Shown piece after piece: positions 1 to 8,905 of a stretch of 34,944 bases of DNA; positions within the stretch are counted from its first letter, which is position 1, and every line of letters starts with the position of its first letter. The position numbers and the translations under genes were made by a program. The notes beneath the pieces were generated by a model. That model was not told the DNA's origin and made no database searches. It was given only the letters and a program-made list of their open reading frames with translations. The stretch comes from Muribaculaceae bacterium. Lineage in GTDB: Bacteria > Bacteroidota > Bacteroidia > Bacteroidales > Muribaculaceae. The stretch is taken from positions 1 through 34,944 of the forward strand of contig JAIDTO010000157.1 in assembly GCA_029060625.1 (NCBI GenBank). Reading direction: 5' to 3'.

Positions 1-266
1 TTCTTCCCATTATGGCTGATGTACCCATATGATTTTAAGTCAGATATTAATTGACCGATGTATGATCTGGAGAAATTAGTAAGTTCTTGAAGGTCTTTAT
101 ATTTTAAACCCCGATCAAATGAGATGAGGTTAAAAATCTTACGAAGGGACTCAGATAATGAGAAAGTAATATCCTTCGTTTTATCAACCTCATTTTCTGT
201 ATCCTTATCTATCTCCTCAATATGAGCCTTTCGCTCGATTGAGGAAAACCAAGTCTCAAAGTCGTT
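1..266 (-). pseudogene. Partial ORF running off the left edge; winged-helix-like C-terminal region, no visible start codon
   Basis: Reverse-strand translation NDFETWFSSIERKAHIEEIDKDTENEVDKTKDITFSLSESLRKIFNLISFDRGLKYKDLQELTNFSRSYIGQLISDLKSYGYISHNGK; in-frame TAA at 267-269 immediately upstream and no ATG/GTG/TTG codon in the visible frame. Confidence 0.4.
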
Positions 267-885
267 TTAAGTCAAAATACATCATTCTTGTATGGAGAGG
301 TTCATTGTCTCTGAGTTCAAATACTAGTCTGCCTTCTTCATCAAAGCGCTTAAAAGCTATGCGTTCCACTTCTTCAGTTTTATGCATATATAAGAATCCA
401 TTGTGTTCATAATATGCAAGTGTCTCTGGTTTGTTAATGGCATCGACAACAAGAAAGCGGCAAGCATTATCATTGTCTGTAGCAATATTTTGATCTTTAA
501 TAAAGTCCATTAGTTGACGACCAACGTGTTTGCCTTGAAAATCTTTATTTACACCGAGACGCCCTATTAAAGTCGCTGGATATGTCAGATTGCGTTTTTC
601 ATTATTGAAAATGCGATTGAATCTATTACGTGAGTTCTTAGGAAGTCCTGAACTTTTTATGCTGTCGTTGGCAACTGTCATGAGGCATACGATTTTGTGA
701 GGTCGGCTATTTGTGACCCAACAGTATGTTTTCCCAAGCATTTCTTCCTCATAGAGGAATACGTCCTTTTCAAAAAACTCATCAAGATCTTTGTCTCCAC
801 ATGAAAATGGATCACAATGAGATTGTACTTCCTGAGTATATTGCATCAATGTGCATTCATTCTGCAATATAAATTGTGATTCCAT
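256..885 (-). CDS. GNAT-family N-acetyltransferase (possible TA-type toxin)
   Basis: 209 aa; GNAT acetyl-CoA-binding-like segment (LIGRLGVNKDFQGKHVGRQLMDF) and C-terminal AYYEHNGF typical of GNATs; small ORF directly upstream. Confidence 0.8.
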   Translation of the reverse strand: MESQFILQNECTLMQYTQEVQSHCDPFSCGDKDLDEFFEKDVFLYEEEMLGKTYCWVTNSRPHKIVCLMTVANDSIKSSGLPKNSRNRFNRIFNNEKRNLTYPATLIGRLGVNKDFQGKHVGRQLMDFIKDQNIATDNDNACRFLVVDAINKPETLAYYEHNGFLYMHKTEEVERIAFKRFDEEGRLVFELRDNEPLHTRMMYFDLKRL

Positions 886-888
886 ATA

Positions 889-1053
889 TTACCAGACGAA
901 ATGTTTATGAGCTTCTTTTATACTGCGTAATTCCATTTCTCTTTTCTGTGACAGCCGAGGAACAGGCCGATCAGAATATTTTTCGGTTTCATTGACAAAA
1001 TCTATAGCTGATTGTCCTGTGAGTACCGGTATTTCTCTAATTGCTATTGCCAT
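889..1053 (-). CDS. Small 54-aa protein upstream of GNAT; candidate antitoxin
   Basis: Read directly: MAIAIREIPVLTGQSAIDFVNETEKYSDRPVPRLSQKREMELRSIKEAHKHFVW*. Stop lies 3 bp before the GNAT start; below the size cutoff of the supplied ORF track. Confidence 0.7.
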   Translation of the reverse strand: MAIAIREIPVLTGQSAIDFVNETEKYSDRPVPRLSQKREMELRSIKEAHKHFVW

Positions 1054-1368
1054 GGGTGTTATATGATTATAATTATAGACTCGATGCTTAAAACAAAATG
1101 TGTGCGTAACTGCTATGCAAATTTATTAATTTTTTGTCATAAAAATGATTATTTTGATAATTTTAACATATACTAATATGTCAGGTAACTATTCGGCATA
1201 AGTCACCGTGGGCTTCAAGGGCAAGCGAAGCAATGCCCCTTTGAGGATTATATCGGAATAATTGATTAAATTATCTCATGTATAATTATATAAGAAGATG
1301 CAACTCCGTTTGCCCTCAGTGGAATTTGAGCCTAATGATTCCATTTACTGTCATCAGAACTGAGTTGG

Positions 1369-1420
1369 TTATGCACAGATCTTATTCCAGCGCAGGAACT
1401 TGCAGATCCCCACAGAAATA
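1369..1420. repeat. Intergenic direct repeat, copy 1
   Basis: ttatgcacagatcttattccagcgcaggaacttgcagatccccacagaaata; about 44 of 52 positions match copy 2 by eye. Confidence 0.75.
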
Positions 1421-1510
1421 ATAAATCTGAGCCAATCGGACAGTTCTGCGCCTCAGAAAGAGAGGTCAGCGCCTAAGCCTCCAAAATTCCCAAATTCCTA
1501 ACAGTGTAGA

Positions 1511-1562
1511 TTATGCCCAGACCTTATTCCAGCGCAAGAACTGGCAGATACTCACAGAATAA
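1511..1562. repeat. Intergenic direct repeat, copy 2
   Basis: ttatgcccagaccttattccagcgcaagaactggcagatactcacagaataa; 142 bp downstream of copy 1. Confidence 0.75.
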
Positions 1563-1624
1563 ATGTTTAGAAGTAAACAGTTATGCTTGAGGCATGGTAA
1601 CCATCGCTGATGGAGAGGGTATTA

Positions 1625-1807
1625 TTATGACCGCGCATTAGCTATTCTCTCAGCTTCTTCGGCAGAGACTTCGATGGGCTGTCCATTCCCATCGGCTATG
1701 ATGACCGTCTGACCTAATTTCTTTTTCAGGTCGATCATCTTATGATATGAATCCTTGAGAGCCTTATTGAGCTTGTCGTTGAGTTCTATTTTTTCCTTCT
1801 CTGACAT
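1625..1807 (-). CDS. Small 60-aa protein overlapping the 3' end of the zeta-like gene; candidate antitoxin or partner
   Basis: MSEKEKIELNDKLNKALKDSYHKMIDLKKKLGQTVIIADGNGQPIEVSAEEAERIANARS; overlaps the upstream ORF by 22 bp on the same strand. Confidence 0.65.
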   Translation of the reverse strand: MSEKEKIELNDKLNKALKDSYHKMIDLKKKLGQTVIIADGNGQPIEVSAEEAERIANARS

Positions 1808-2361
1808 ATTGAGTTTTGAATTATGGTGTATAAGGTATTGTCTATTATCTTGTGAGAATTAGCAATAATATTTGTCTCATTATTATTGTCATATAACGCC
1901 CAATAGTCTACTATCGGCATGAAAATGCGGAAAAGGTTGTCGAGGCCGAGCCAATATCGGCGAAATATTGTCTCCACGGGGATGTTATGTCCTCCTTCAG
2001 AAACCCTCTTCTTAACTCGTTCGCAAGCTACTTCCGGAGATTTAAGCCAAAAGAACAGCAGGCTTACATTATATCCCTTTTCCTGAGCCTTTAGAACAAG
2101 ATTCTTATAGCTACGTGTAGCCAATGTGGTCTCTATAGCAAAGGACACACCATCTGCCATCAAGGTCTCAATTCGCTCCAGCATAAGTTTACCAGCCTGA
2201 ATGGCCACGGATTCTGGACAGAACGGCGAAAGTCCTTTTGCAATCTCATCTGCATTGACGAATTCCCTGCAATTCAGGATTTGAGGCAAGACATTGAATG
2301 AAGCTGTTGTCTTTCCTGCTCCATTGCACCCGGCGATTATGTAGAGATTCGGCTTTTGCAT
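1786..2361 (-). CDS. Zeta-toxin-family AAA/P-loop kinase
   Basis: Walker A GCNGAGKTT, NADEIAKGL and AIETTLATRSY segments characteristic of zeta/PezT-like kinases. Confidence 0.85.
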   Translation of the reverse strand: MQKPNLYIIAGCNGAGKTTASFNVLPQILNCREFVNADEIAKGLSPFCPESVAIQAGKLMLERIETLMADGVSFAIETTLATRSYKNLVLKAQEKGYNVSLLFFWLKSPEVACERVKKRVSEGGHNIPVETIFRRYWLGLDNLFRIFMPIVDYWALYDNNNETNIIANSHKIIDNTLYTIIQNSICQRRKK

Positions 2362-2784
2362 AAGCGGTGTCTGCTAAGGCATCACACATTCCGTGTGCCT
2401 TAGCAATCGCAAAGATAATAAATTTTCGTCATATCCACTCATTTTATGGTTAATTTTCATCCTTAAATTTTGCAGTTGAACAAAAAAACATACAGGTTGT
2501 CGTAGTTGTCAACGTTGTTGCATAGACGATGTAGGCGGTTGGGAAACCGCCTTCCCATAAGTCTGATACGCTCTGTGGCTGGGAAGTCTCCCCGGATCAA
2601 GACCATTCATAGTTCACTTGCCATGAGATATTATAGTGGAAATGTCGAGTATGTCCCTATTTAAGCTCAGGGTATATTTCCTAATAAAGTTCGCTCTAAA
2701 TATCCTCAAGTAGCCGAAGTTGTATGGCAGTTAGAGTTAGAACGCGCGTGGACGCGCTCTGAGAGCGCTAAATGTGAAATTCGA

Positions 2785-2816
2785 TTTGCAAATTAGCCGA
2801 TTATTTTGTACTTTTG
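2785..2816 (+). promoter_or_regulatory. Bacteroidetes-type promoter (-33 TTTG, 20 bp, -7 TACTTTTG) for pheT
   Basis: TTTG at 2785-2788 and TANNTTTG match at 2809-2816, about 70 bp upstream of the pheT ATG. Confidence 0.7.
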
Positions 2817-2886
2817 CAAGTTGAAAAGGGAAGCAGGGCTAAATGGCCTGATTTCGTGTGCTTAAACAACCGATAACAATACCTTT

Positions 2887-5382
2887 ATGGATATATCATA
2901 CAAGTGGCTTAAACGCTATATCAATTTCAATGAGTCGCCAAAGGAATTGGCGGCTGCTTTCACTTCCACCGGCCTGGAATGCGACCAGATTGAGGAGGTG
3001 GAGTCAATCCGCGGAGGACTCCGCGGCCTTAAGATAGGAAAGGTGCTGACATGCGAGCCTCATCCTGACAGCGACCATATGCATGTCACTACTGTGGATG
3101 TGGGTGGCGATGCCCCGCTCCAGATTGTGTGCGGTGCCCCCAACGTGGCTGCCGGCCAGACTGTGGTGGTGGCCACTATCGGTACGGTACTTTACGATGG
3201 CGACAAGGAGTTCACCATCAAGAAAGGTAAGCTTCGCGGCGTGGAGTCGCATGGTATGATCTGCGCTGAGGATGAAATCGGTCTTGGCAATGACCATGCA
3301 GGCATCATGGTGCTTCCTGACGATGTCCCTGCCGGAACAGAGGCAGCCGCTTACTTCAATGTGGAGAGCGACTATCGCCTTGAGGTGGAGTTGACTCCCA
3401 ACCGTGTGGATGCTGCAAGCCATTATGGATGTGCCCGCGACCTGAAGGCTTATCAGTGGGCACGTATCCTTGAATCCGGTAACAGTGCCGGTGTGGAGAT
3501 GCCTGAAATCAATGTGCCGGACGTGGCTTCATTCTCAGTAGACAAAAAGGATGGGGCTGTAAGTGTAGAAGTAGAGGATTCGAAGCTTTGTCCAAGATAT
3601 TGTGGCGTGACAATTCGTGGCGTGAAGGTGAAAGAATCGCCGGAATGGCTGAAAAACCTTCTTGTGGCTGCGGGTCAACGTCCGATCAATTCTATAGTAG
3701 ACATCACAAACTTTGTGCTTCTTGGCATCGGACAACCGCTGCATTGCTTTGACCTTGCCAAAGTGGCAGGGGAGAAGATTGTGGTGCGTACTTGCCCGGC
3801 AGGCACAAAATTCACAACCCTCGACGAGACTGAGCGCACCCTCAATGAGAATGATCTCATGATTTGCGATGCCGAGAAACCAATGTGTATTGCCGGAGTA
3901 TTCGGTGGCCTTGACTCAGGCGTGACGGAGGAGACAACCGATGTGTTTATCGAAAGCGCATATTTCAATCCCACCTCAATCCGCCGCACAGCTCGCCGTC
4001 ATGGCTTGAGCACTGACGCTTCATTCCGCTACGAACGTGGCACCGACCCCAACATGTGCGATTATGCAGCTAAGTTGGCAGCTGTGCTTATCCGTGAGAT
4101 AGCCGGAGGGGAAATATGCGGAGATGTCGTAGACATTTATCCTGAGCCTGTTAAACCGGTGGAGATGGATTTCTCCCTTACATATTGCCGCAATCTTATA
4201 GGCAAAGATATTCCTACCGACATTATTGTCGGCATACTCCGTGCGCTCGAATTTGAAGTGAAGGAAACGGCTGATGAGGATGTCCTCTCAATCAAGGTGC
4301 CTACATATCGTGTCGATGTGACGCGCCCGTGTGATGTAGTGGAGGAAATCCTCCGTATCTATGGCTACAATAATGTGGAGTTTGGCACTGAAATGCATGC
4401 CAATCTCTCGAAGCGCACTCCTGTAGATGATGCATATGCGCTTCAGCAGGTAGTAAGCAACGACCTCTCGGGCCAGGGCTTCCGCGAGATCATGAATAAT
4501 TCACTCTCTGCAGTTAAATACTACGACGGCAATGCTGACTTCCCGCTCGATAACTGCGTGAAGGTGATGAATCCCCTGAGCAACGATCTCGGCGTGATGC
4601 GTCAGACTCTCTTGTTCGGCGGACTCGAGAGCATCGCCCACAACGTAAACCGTAAGGCTGCCGACCTGAAATTCTATGAGTTTGGCAACGTTTACTCTTT
4701 TGACCCTGCTAAGGAGAAGAGTGAGGAAAAACCTCTCGCCCAGTATTCAGAGCATATGGAGCTTGCAATCTGGATGACAGGTAATCTTCAGTCTGCATCT
4801 TGGAACCGTCAGGCTTTGGAGGCTACCGTGTTCGACCTTAAGGCAACCGTGCTCAATATTTTCGCAAAGGTAGGAGTGGCAGAATCCGGACTTAAGATGA
4901 CACAAAGCTCCGATGCCACTTTCTCTGCCAAGCTTGAGATTGCACATCGCAGCGGCAAACCTCTTGCTGTGCTTGGCATCCTCAGCCGCAAGACGCTTAA
5001 GGCTCTTGATATCGACCAGGAAGTGTGCTATGCTTCCATTGACTGGACATATCTCTGCAAGCTTGCTGCTAAATACCAGACTACGTATGCTCCGCTTGAG
5101 AAGACTCAGCCGGTGAGACGCGACTTGGCACTCCTGCTTGATGCCTCAGTATCATTTGATGCCGTAGAGACATGTGCACGCAAGGCCGGAGGCAAGCTTC
5201 TGCGCGACATAAGACTGTTTGATGTGTATGAAGGGAAGAATCTTCCGGATGGTAAGAAATCTTATGCTGTGGCATTTACAATCCAAGACCCTGAGAATAC
5301 ACTTAAAGACAAGCAGATCGACGGCGTGATGGACAAGATCATCAAGAGCCTCCAGACCCAGCTCGGGGCAAGCCTGCGATAA
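2887..5382 (+). CDS. pheT: Phenylalanine--tRNA ligase beta subunit
   Basis: 831 aa; MDISYKWLKRYINF N-terminus, tRNA-binding OB domain, B3/B4 region (RRTARRHGLSTDASFRYERGTD) and C-terminal ferredoxin-fold anticodon-binding region. Confidence 0.97.
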   Translation: MDISYKWLKRYINFNESPKELAAAFTSTGLECDQIEEVESIRGGLRGLKIGKVLTCEPHPDSDHMHVTTVDVGGDAPLQIVCGAPNVAAGQTVVVATIGTVLYDGDKEFTIKKGKLRGVESHGMICAEDEIGLGNDHAGIMVLPDDVPAGTEAAAYFNVESDYRLEVELTPNRVDAASHYGCARDLKAYQWARILESGNSAGVEMPEINVPDVASFSVDKKDGAVSVEVEDSKLCPRYCGVTIRGVKVKESPEWLKNLLVAAGQRPINSIVDITNFVLLGIGQPLHCFDLAKVAGEKIVVRTCPAGTKFTTLDETERTLNENDLMICDAEKPMCIAGVFGGLDSGVTEETTDVFIESAYFNPTSIRRTARRHGLSTDASFRYERGTDPNMCDYAAKLAAVLIREIAGGEICGDVVDIYPEPVKPVEMDFSLTYCRNLIGKDIPTDIIVGILRALEFEVKETADEDVLSIKVPTYRVDVTRPCDVVEEILRIYGYNNVEFGTEMHANLSKRTPVDDAYALQQVVSNDLSGQGFREIMNNSLSAVKYYDGNADFPLDNCVKVMNPLSNDLGVMRQTLLFGGLESIAHNVNRKAADLKFYEFGNVYSFDPAKEKSEEKPLAQYSEHMELAIWMTGNLQSASWNRQALEATVFDLKATVLNIFAKVGVAESGLKMTQSSDATFSAKLEIAHRSGKPLAVLGILSRKTLKALDIDQEVCYASIDWTYLCKLAAKYQTTYAPLEKTQPVRRDLALLLDASVSFDAVETCARKAGGKLLRDIRLFDVYEGKNLPDGKKSYAVAFTIQDPENTLKDKQIDGVMDKIIKSLQTQLGASLR

Positions 5383-5392
5383 TTTTGCAAGC

Positions 5393-5413
5393 GGACGCAT
5401 GAGCCGTGCGTCC
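5393..5413. terminator. Palindromic hairpin downstream of pheT
   Basis: GGACGCA-tgagccg-TGCGTCC, 7-bp perfect stem 11 bp after the pheT stop; no strong T-run, so it may be a dispersed palindrome. Confidence 0.45.
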
Positions 5414-5440
5414 CTACCAAAGATAATATATACTCTAAAA

Positions 5441-5461
5441 CTGACAACTGACAACTGAAAA
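5441..5461 (+). repeat. Heptamer array (CTGACAA)2 CTGAAAA in the yebC leader
   Basis: ctgacaa ctgacaa ctgaaaa read directly. Confidence 0.7.
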
Positions 5462-5474
5462 TAGATAACTAAAT

Positions 5475-6194
5475 ATGGGAAGAGCATTTGAATTCCGCAA
5501 GGCCCGCAAGCTAAAACGCTGGGGCAATATGTCAAGAACATTCACCCGCATAGGTAAGGAAATCACTATCGCAGTCAAAGCCGGCGGTCCGGATCCGGAC
5601 ATGAACCCTCGTCTGCGTATGCTTATGCATAATGCCAAGGCTGCCAATATGCCTAAGGACACTATCGAGCGTGCTATCAAGAAAGCTACCGATAAGGATG
5701 CTTCTGACTACAAGGAGATCGTCTATGAAGGATATGGCCCCTTCGGTATCGCAATCGTTGTGGAGACAGCCACCGACAACAACCAGCGTACTGTAGCCAA
5801 TGTGCGCAGCTATTTCACAAAACATGGAGGCTCTCTCGGCACACAGGGTTCGCTCTCATTCCTTTTCGACCATAAGAGCGTATTCCACGTGAAGCCTAAT
5901 CCTGAGACAAGCCTTGAGGATTTCGAACTTGAACTCATGGACCTTGATGCGGAACTTGAGGCAGAGGATGAAGAATGGCTCGTATATGGCGCTTTCGACC
6001 AGTTTAACAATATCCAGAAATTCCTTGAGGGCTCCGGTATGGAAATTGTAAGTGCTGAGTTTGAAAGAATCCCTACAGACTATAAGGATGTGACTCCCGA
6101 ACAGCGCGAGAGCATCGAAAAGCTTCTCGAACGCTTCGAGGATGACGACGACGTACAGAACGTGTTCCATAACATGAAGGAAGCTGAAGAATAA
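5475..6194 (+). CDS. yebC: YebC/PmpR-family DNA-binding transcriptional regulator
   Basis: MGRAFEFRKARKLKRWGNMSRTFTRIGKEITIAVKAGGPDPDMNPRLR matches the YebC family N-terminus. Confidence 0.95.
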   Translation: MGRAFEFRKARKLKRWGNMSRTFTRIGKEITIAVKAGGPDPDMNPRLRMLMHNAKAANMPKDTIERAIKKATDKDASDYKEIVYEGYGPFGIAIVVETATDNNQRTVANVRSYFTKHGGSLGTQGSLSFLFDHKSVFHVKPNPETSLEDFELELMDLDAELEAEDEEWLVYGAFDQFNNIQKFLEGSGMEIVSAEFERIPTDYKDVTPEQRESIEKLLERFEDDDDVQNVFHNMKEAEE

Positions 6195-6203
6195 TTACCG
6201 CTG

Positions 6204-7652
6204 ATGAACAGTTTCCTCAAAATATTCATGATAGCGGTGGCCATGGTCACCGCTATTCCGTCTTTTGCCGTGACCGACAAAGAGATGGAACAAGCACGTG
6301 CCTTGGCAGCCAAGCACTATCTGCGATATGCCAACAATGGCTCCGATTATCTTGACAAACTTAACCCATCGAGTGTGGCTGAACTCAGCAAGTCGCTGAA
6401 GGCAAAGGAACAAGAAAATATCAAGAGCTTCAATGCTGTTGCAGTGCCCAAGGACTATGCCTCATGGGATAAAAAGAAGCTCGTAGAATACTGGAGCTCT
6501 ACTTTCTTCCGCTCTCCCGGACTTAAGGAAGATGGCAAGAAATGCCTTAGTGTCCTTGCCAAGAACCTCAATAAGATGACAGTGGCTGCGCCATCTGCCG
6601 AACCAAAACCGACAGACACTAAAGCGGCTGAGCCAGCAAAACCCACTGAGGAGGCAGCGAAGCCGACAGCCGAAGCCAAGCCATCTGCTACGCCAGCGTC
6701 GGAAACAGCAGCGCCGGCTGCCAATGAAACGGCAGGTCAGCCAGCCACTGCGCCGGAGGCAGAGGATGCAGTGGCACAGGCAGTGGCCCAGGCTGAAGCA
6801 GATGCCGGACTTGCTGACGAACAACCGAAAAAATCGAGCAACACAGGATGGTATATCGGTATTCTCGTAGTTTTGGTTGGTGTCGTGATTTGGCTTGTGA
6901 TGTATGCTTCCAAGAGCATGAAGGAAACAGGCGCCTCATTAGCCGACCATAAAGCCGGGGAGAAAGAGATCAGGGAAGCAAAAAGGGCTGCCAAGGAAGA
7001 ACAGAATAAGATGCGCGAGCAATATGCAAACTCCTTGACCGCTAAAAATGATGAAATAAAACAGCTTAAGTCAGAGGTAGAAGCTCGTGAAAGAGAGCTT
7101 GATGCAGCTAAAAGAGAGGCAGACGCGCTTCGCAGGCAACTTGATGCGGCAAAGAGAGAACTTTCAAATGCTCGTCAGGGGCGTGCTGAGCAGCCAATTG
7201 CACCTCAGCAGGCTCAGGAGCGTCGCCCTGCACAAGAAGCTCGGCCCACTCAAGAATCCCGCCACTCGCAGGAGCAGAGCCAGGGCTCTCCATCGCAGAA
7301 ATCGCAGGTTTCGCCGGCACGCCCCGGAGGTCTACCTCCCGTGGTATTCCTCGGCTATGTCAATCAGAAAGGACTCTTCACAAAGGCCTCAAGATCGCTC
7401 AATATGGAGAATTCAGTGTATCGTATGGATATACCTGACGGACATCATGGTCTCTTCAGAGTTGTTAACGATCCCGAGATCCTCGACCGTCTTGTCGACA
7501 ACGTAGCGCAGTGGCTCGAGGGGGGATGTGTGATTGAAAATCCTGAAGATGCCGATATCGCAGCAGAAATAGTAACACTCCAGCCGGGTGAGGCATTGTT
7601 TGCCGACAATACCTGCCGGGTGACAAAGAAGGCAAGGATAAAATTCGTCTGA
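6204..7652 (+). CDS. Hypothetical secreted-N-terminus, single-pass membrane protein with Ala/Pro-rich linker, coiled coil and C-terminal domain
   Basis: Signal peptide (FLKIFMIAVAMVTAIPSFA), TM helix GWYIGILVVLVGVVIWLVMYA, long coiled coil (KSEVEARERELDAAKREADALRRQLDAAKREL), C-terminal domain from PPVVFLGYVNQKG. Confidence 0.85.
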   Translation: MNSFLKIFMIAVAMVTAIPSFAVTDKEMEQARALAAKHYLRYANNGSDYLDKLNPSSVAELSKSLKAKEQENIKSFNAVAVPKDYASWDKKKLVEYWSSTFFRSPGLKEDGKKCLSVLAKNLNKMTVAAPSAEPKPTDTKAAEPAKPTEEAAKPTAEAKPSATPASETAAPAANETAGQPATAPEAEDAVAQAVAQAEADAGLADEQPKKSSNTGWYIGILVVLVGVVIWLVMYASKSMKETGASLADHKAGEKEIREAKRAAKEEQNKMREQYANSLTAKNDEIKQLKSEVEARERELDAAKREADALRRQLDAAKRELSNARQGRAEQPIAPQQAQERRPAQEARPTQESRHSQEQSQGSPSQKSQVSPARPGGLPPVVFLGYVNQKGLFTKASRSLNMENSVYRMDIPDGHHGLFRVVNDPEILDRLVDNVAQWLEGGCVIENPEDADIAAEIVTLQPGEALFADNTCRVTKKARIKFV

Positions 7653-7663
7653 ATTCCTGAAAA

Positions 7664-8893
7664 ATGAAGTTCTCAGTAATTTCCGATCAGTACGGAAAGA
7701 CTATCTTTCTGGTATGCTCCACGATTTCTGTGATAATTTTCCTTATCATATCCACTAATCTCGTGAAGCAACTTTCGATTCAGGAAAGGGAGAGAATGAA
7801 TATATGGGCATCGGCTACGGAGAAAATGGCTCAAGTGGATGGCAACGCCGACTTTGAATTTCTCCTCAACATCATCGCGCAGAACAATTCGATACCTGTG
7901 ATGGTGACAGATGCTGACAAAAACATACTTGAATATAGAAACTACGAGCTCCCCGACCGCGTGGCAGACGGGGAGCACGTAGTTTTTTCTGACCTCACCG
8001 AGCGCAACCGGAAATTCCTTGAGAAAAGACTTGAAAAAGCGGTTGGAAACCGCAGCCTCGACAATATCCTAAAGGATAATTCCCACTTTATAAAGGTTGA
8101 GGTCTATCCCGGTGTCAACCAGTATATCTACTATGAAGACTCGATATTGCTCAGACGCCTGAGCCTTTATCCTTATGTGGTGCTGGCTGTGATGATAGTG
8201 CTGGTGCTGATAATTTATACGGCTGTAGTCTATACAAAAAAGGCGGAGCAGAACAGGGTATGGGTAGGACTTTCAAAAGAAACTGCCCACCAGCTTGGCA
8301 CCCCCATATCTTCGCTGATGGCGTGGAGCCAATATCTTGAGGCATCCGGGACTGACCCGGATGTGACCACAGAAATCGACAAGGATGTGAAGCGGCTATC
8401 AAAGATAGCGGAAAGATTCTCAAAGATAGGTTCGCGCCCTAATCTTGAACTTGAATACATAAACCAAACAATAGAATCCTCCCTGGAATATATGAGGGGG
8501 CGTATATCGGGAAAGGTGTCGCTAAATTTCCATTTCGGTGAAGATGATCATGGGGTGATGATATCATCAAGCCTTTTTGAGTGGGTGATGGAAAACCTGA
8601 CAAAAAATGCTGTCGACGCCATGGCCGGAGTTGGAGAGATACACATCACCACCGGGAAAGGGAAGGATTGTGTATGGATAGAGGTGCAGGACACAGGCAA
8701 AGGAATACCGAGAAAGAACTTTAGCAAAGTGTTTGATCCCGGCTACACCACCAAGGAGAGAGGCTGGGGTTTAGGATTGACCCTCGTGAAGCGAATCATA
8801 GAAGAATACCATGACGGCAAAATCTTCGTCAAGGAATCGGAAGTGGGGAAAGGAACAACCTTCAGGATCGAACTTCCATTAGTTAATGCATAA
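7664..8893 (+). CDS. Membrane sensor histidine kinase
   Basis: Two TM segments, H-box KETAHQLGTPISSL, N-box (ENLTKNAVDAM), G1 (DTGKGIP), G2 (GWGLGLTLVKRI). Confidence 0.93.
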   Translation: MKFSVISDQYGKTIFLVCSTISVIIFLIISTNLVKQLSIQERERMNIWASATEKMAQVDGNADFEFLLNIIAQNNSIPVMVTDADKNILEYRNYELPDRVADGEHVVFSDLTERNRKFLEKRLEKAVGNRSLDNILKDNSHFIKVEVYPGVNQYIYYEDSILLRRLSLYPYVVLAVMIVLVLIIYTAVVYTKKAEQNRVWVGLSKETAHQLGTPISSLMAWSQYLEASGTDPDVTTEIDKDVKRLSKIAERFSKIGSRPNLELEYINQTIESSLEYMRGRISGKVSLNFHFGEDDHGVMISSSLFEWVMENLTKNAVDAMAGVGEIHITTGKGKDCVWIEVQDTGKGIPRKNFSKVFDPGYTTKERGWGLGLTLVKRIIEEYHDGKIFVKESEVGKGTTFRIELPLVNA

Positions 8894-8905
8894 AGGATTG
8901 AACAA

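Noticed and set aside
1371-1421. Tiny ORF MHRSYSSAGTCRSPQK and its parallel MPRPYSSARTGRYSQNK in the second direct repeat
   Set aside because: Differences between copies are mostly non-synonymous rather than at third positions, so the repeat is not behaving as coding sequence.
2754-2768. Palindrome gcgctct-g-agagcgc upstream of pheT
   Set aside because: Too short and without a T-run; may be chance or a terminator stem, no further support.
2623-2796. ORF-like stretch (MRYYSGNVEYVPI*AQGIFPNKVRSKYPQVAEVVWQLELERAWTRSESAKCEIRFAN*) upstream of pheT
   Set aside because: Contains an in-frame TAA and overlaps the pheT -33 element; no family recognised, so it may be a decayed fragment or chance.
3004-5680. 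Minus-strand ORFs opposite pheT and yebC
   Set aside because: Antisense shadows of well-supported genes, no recognisable domains.
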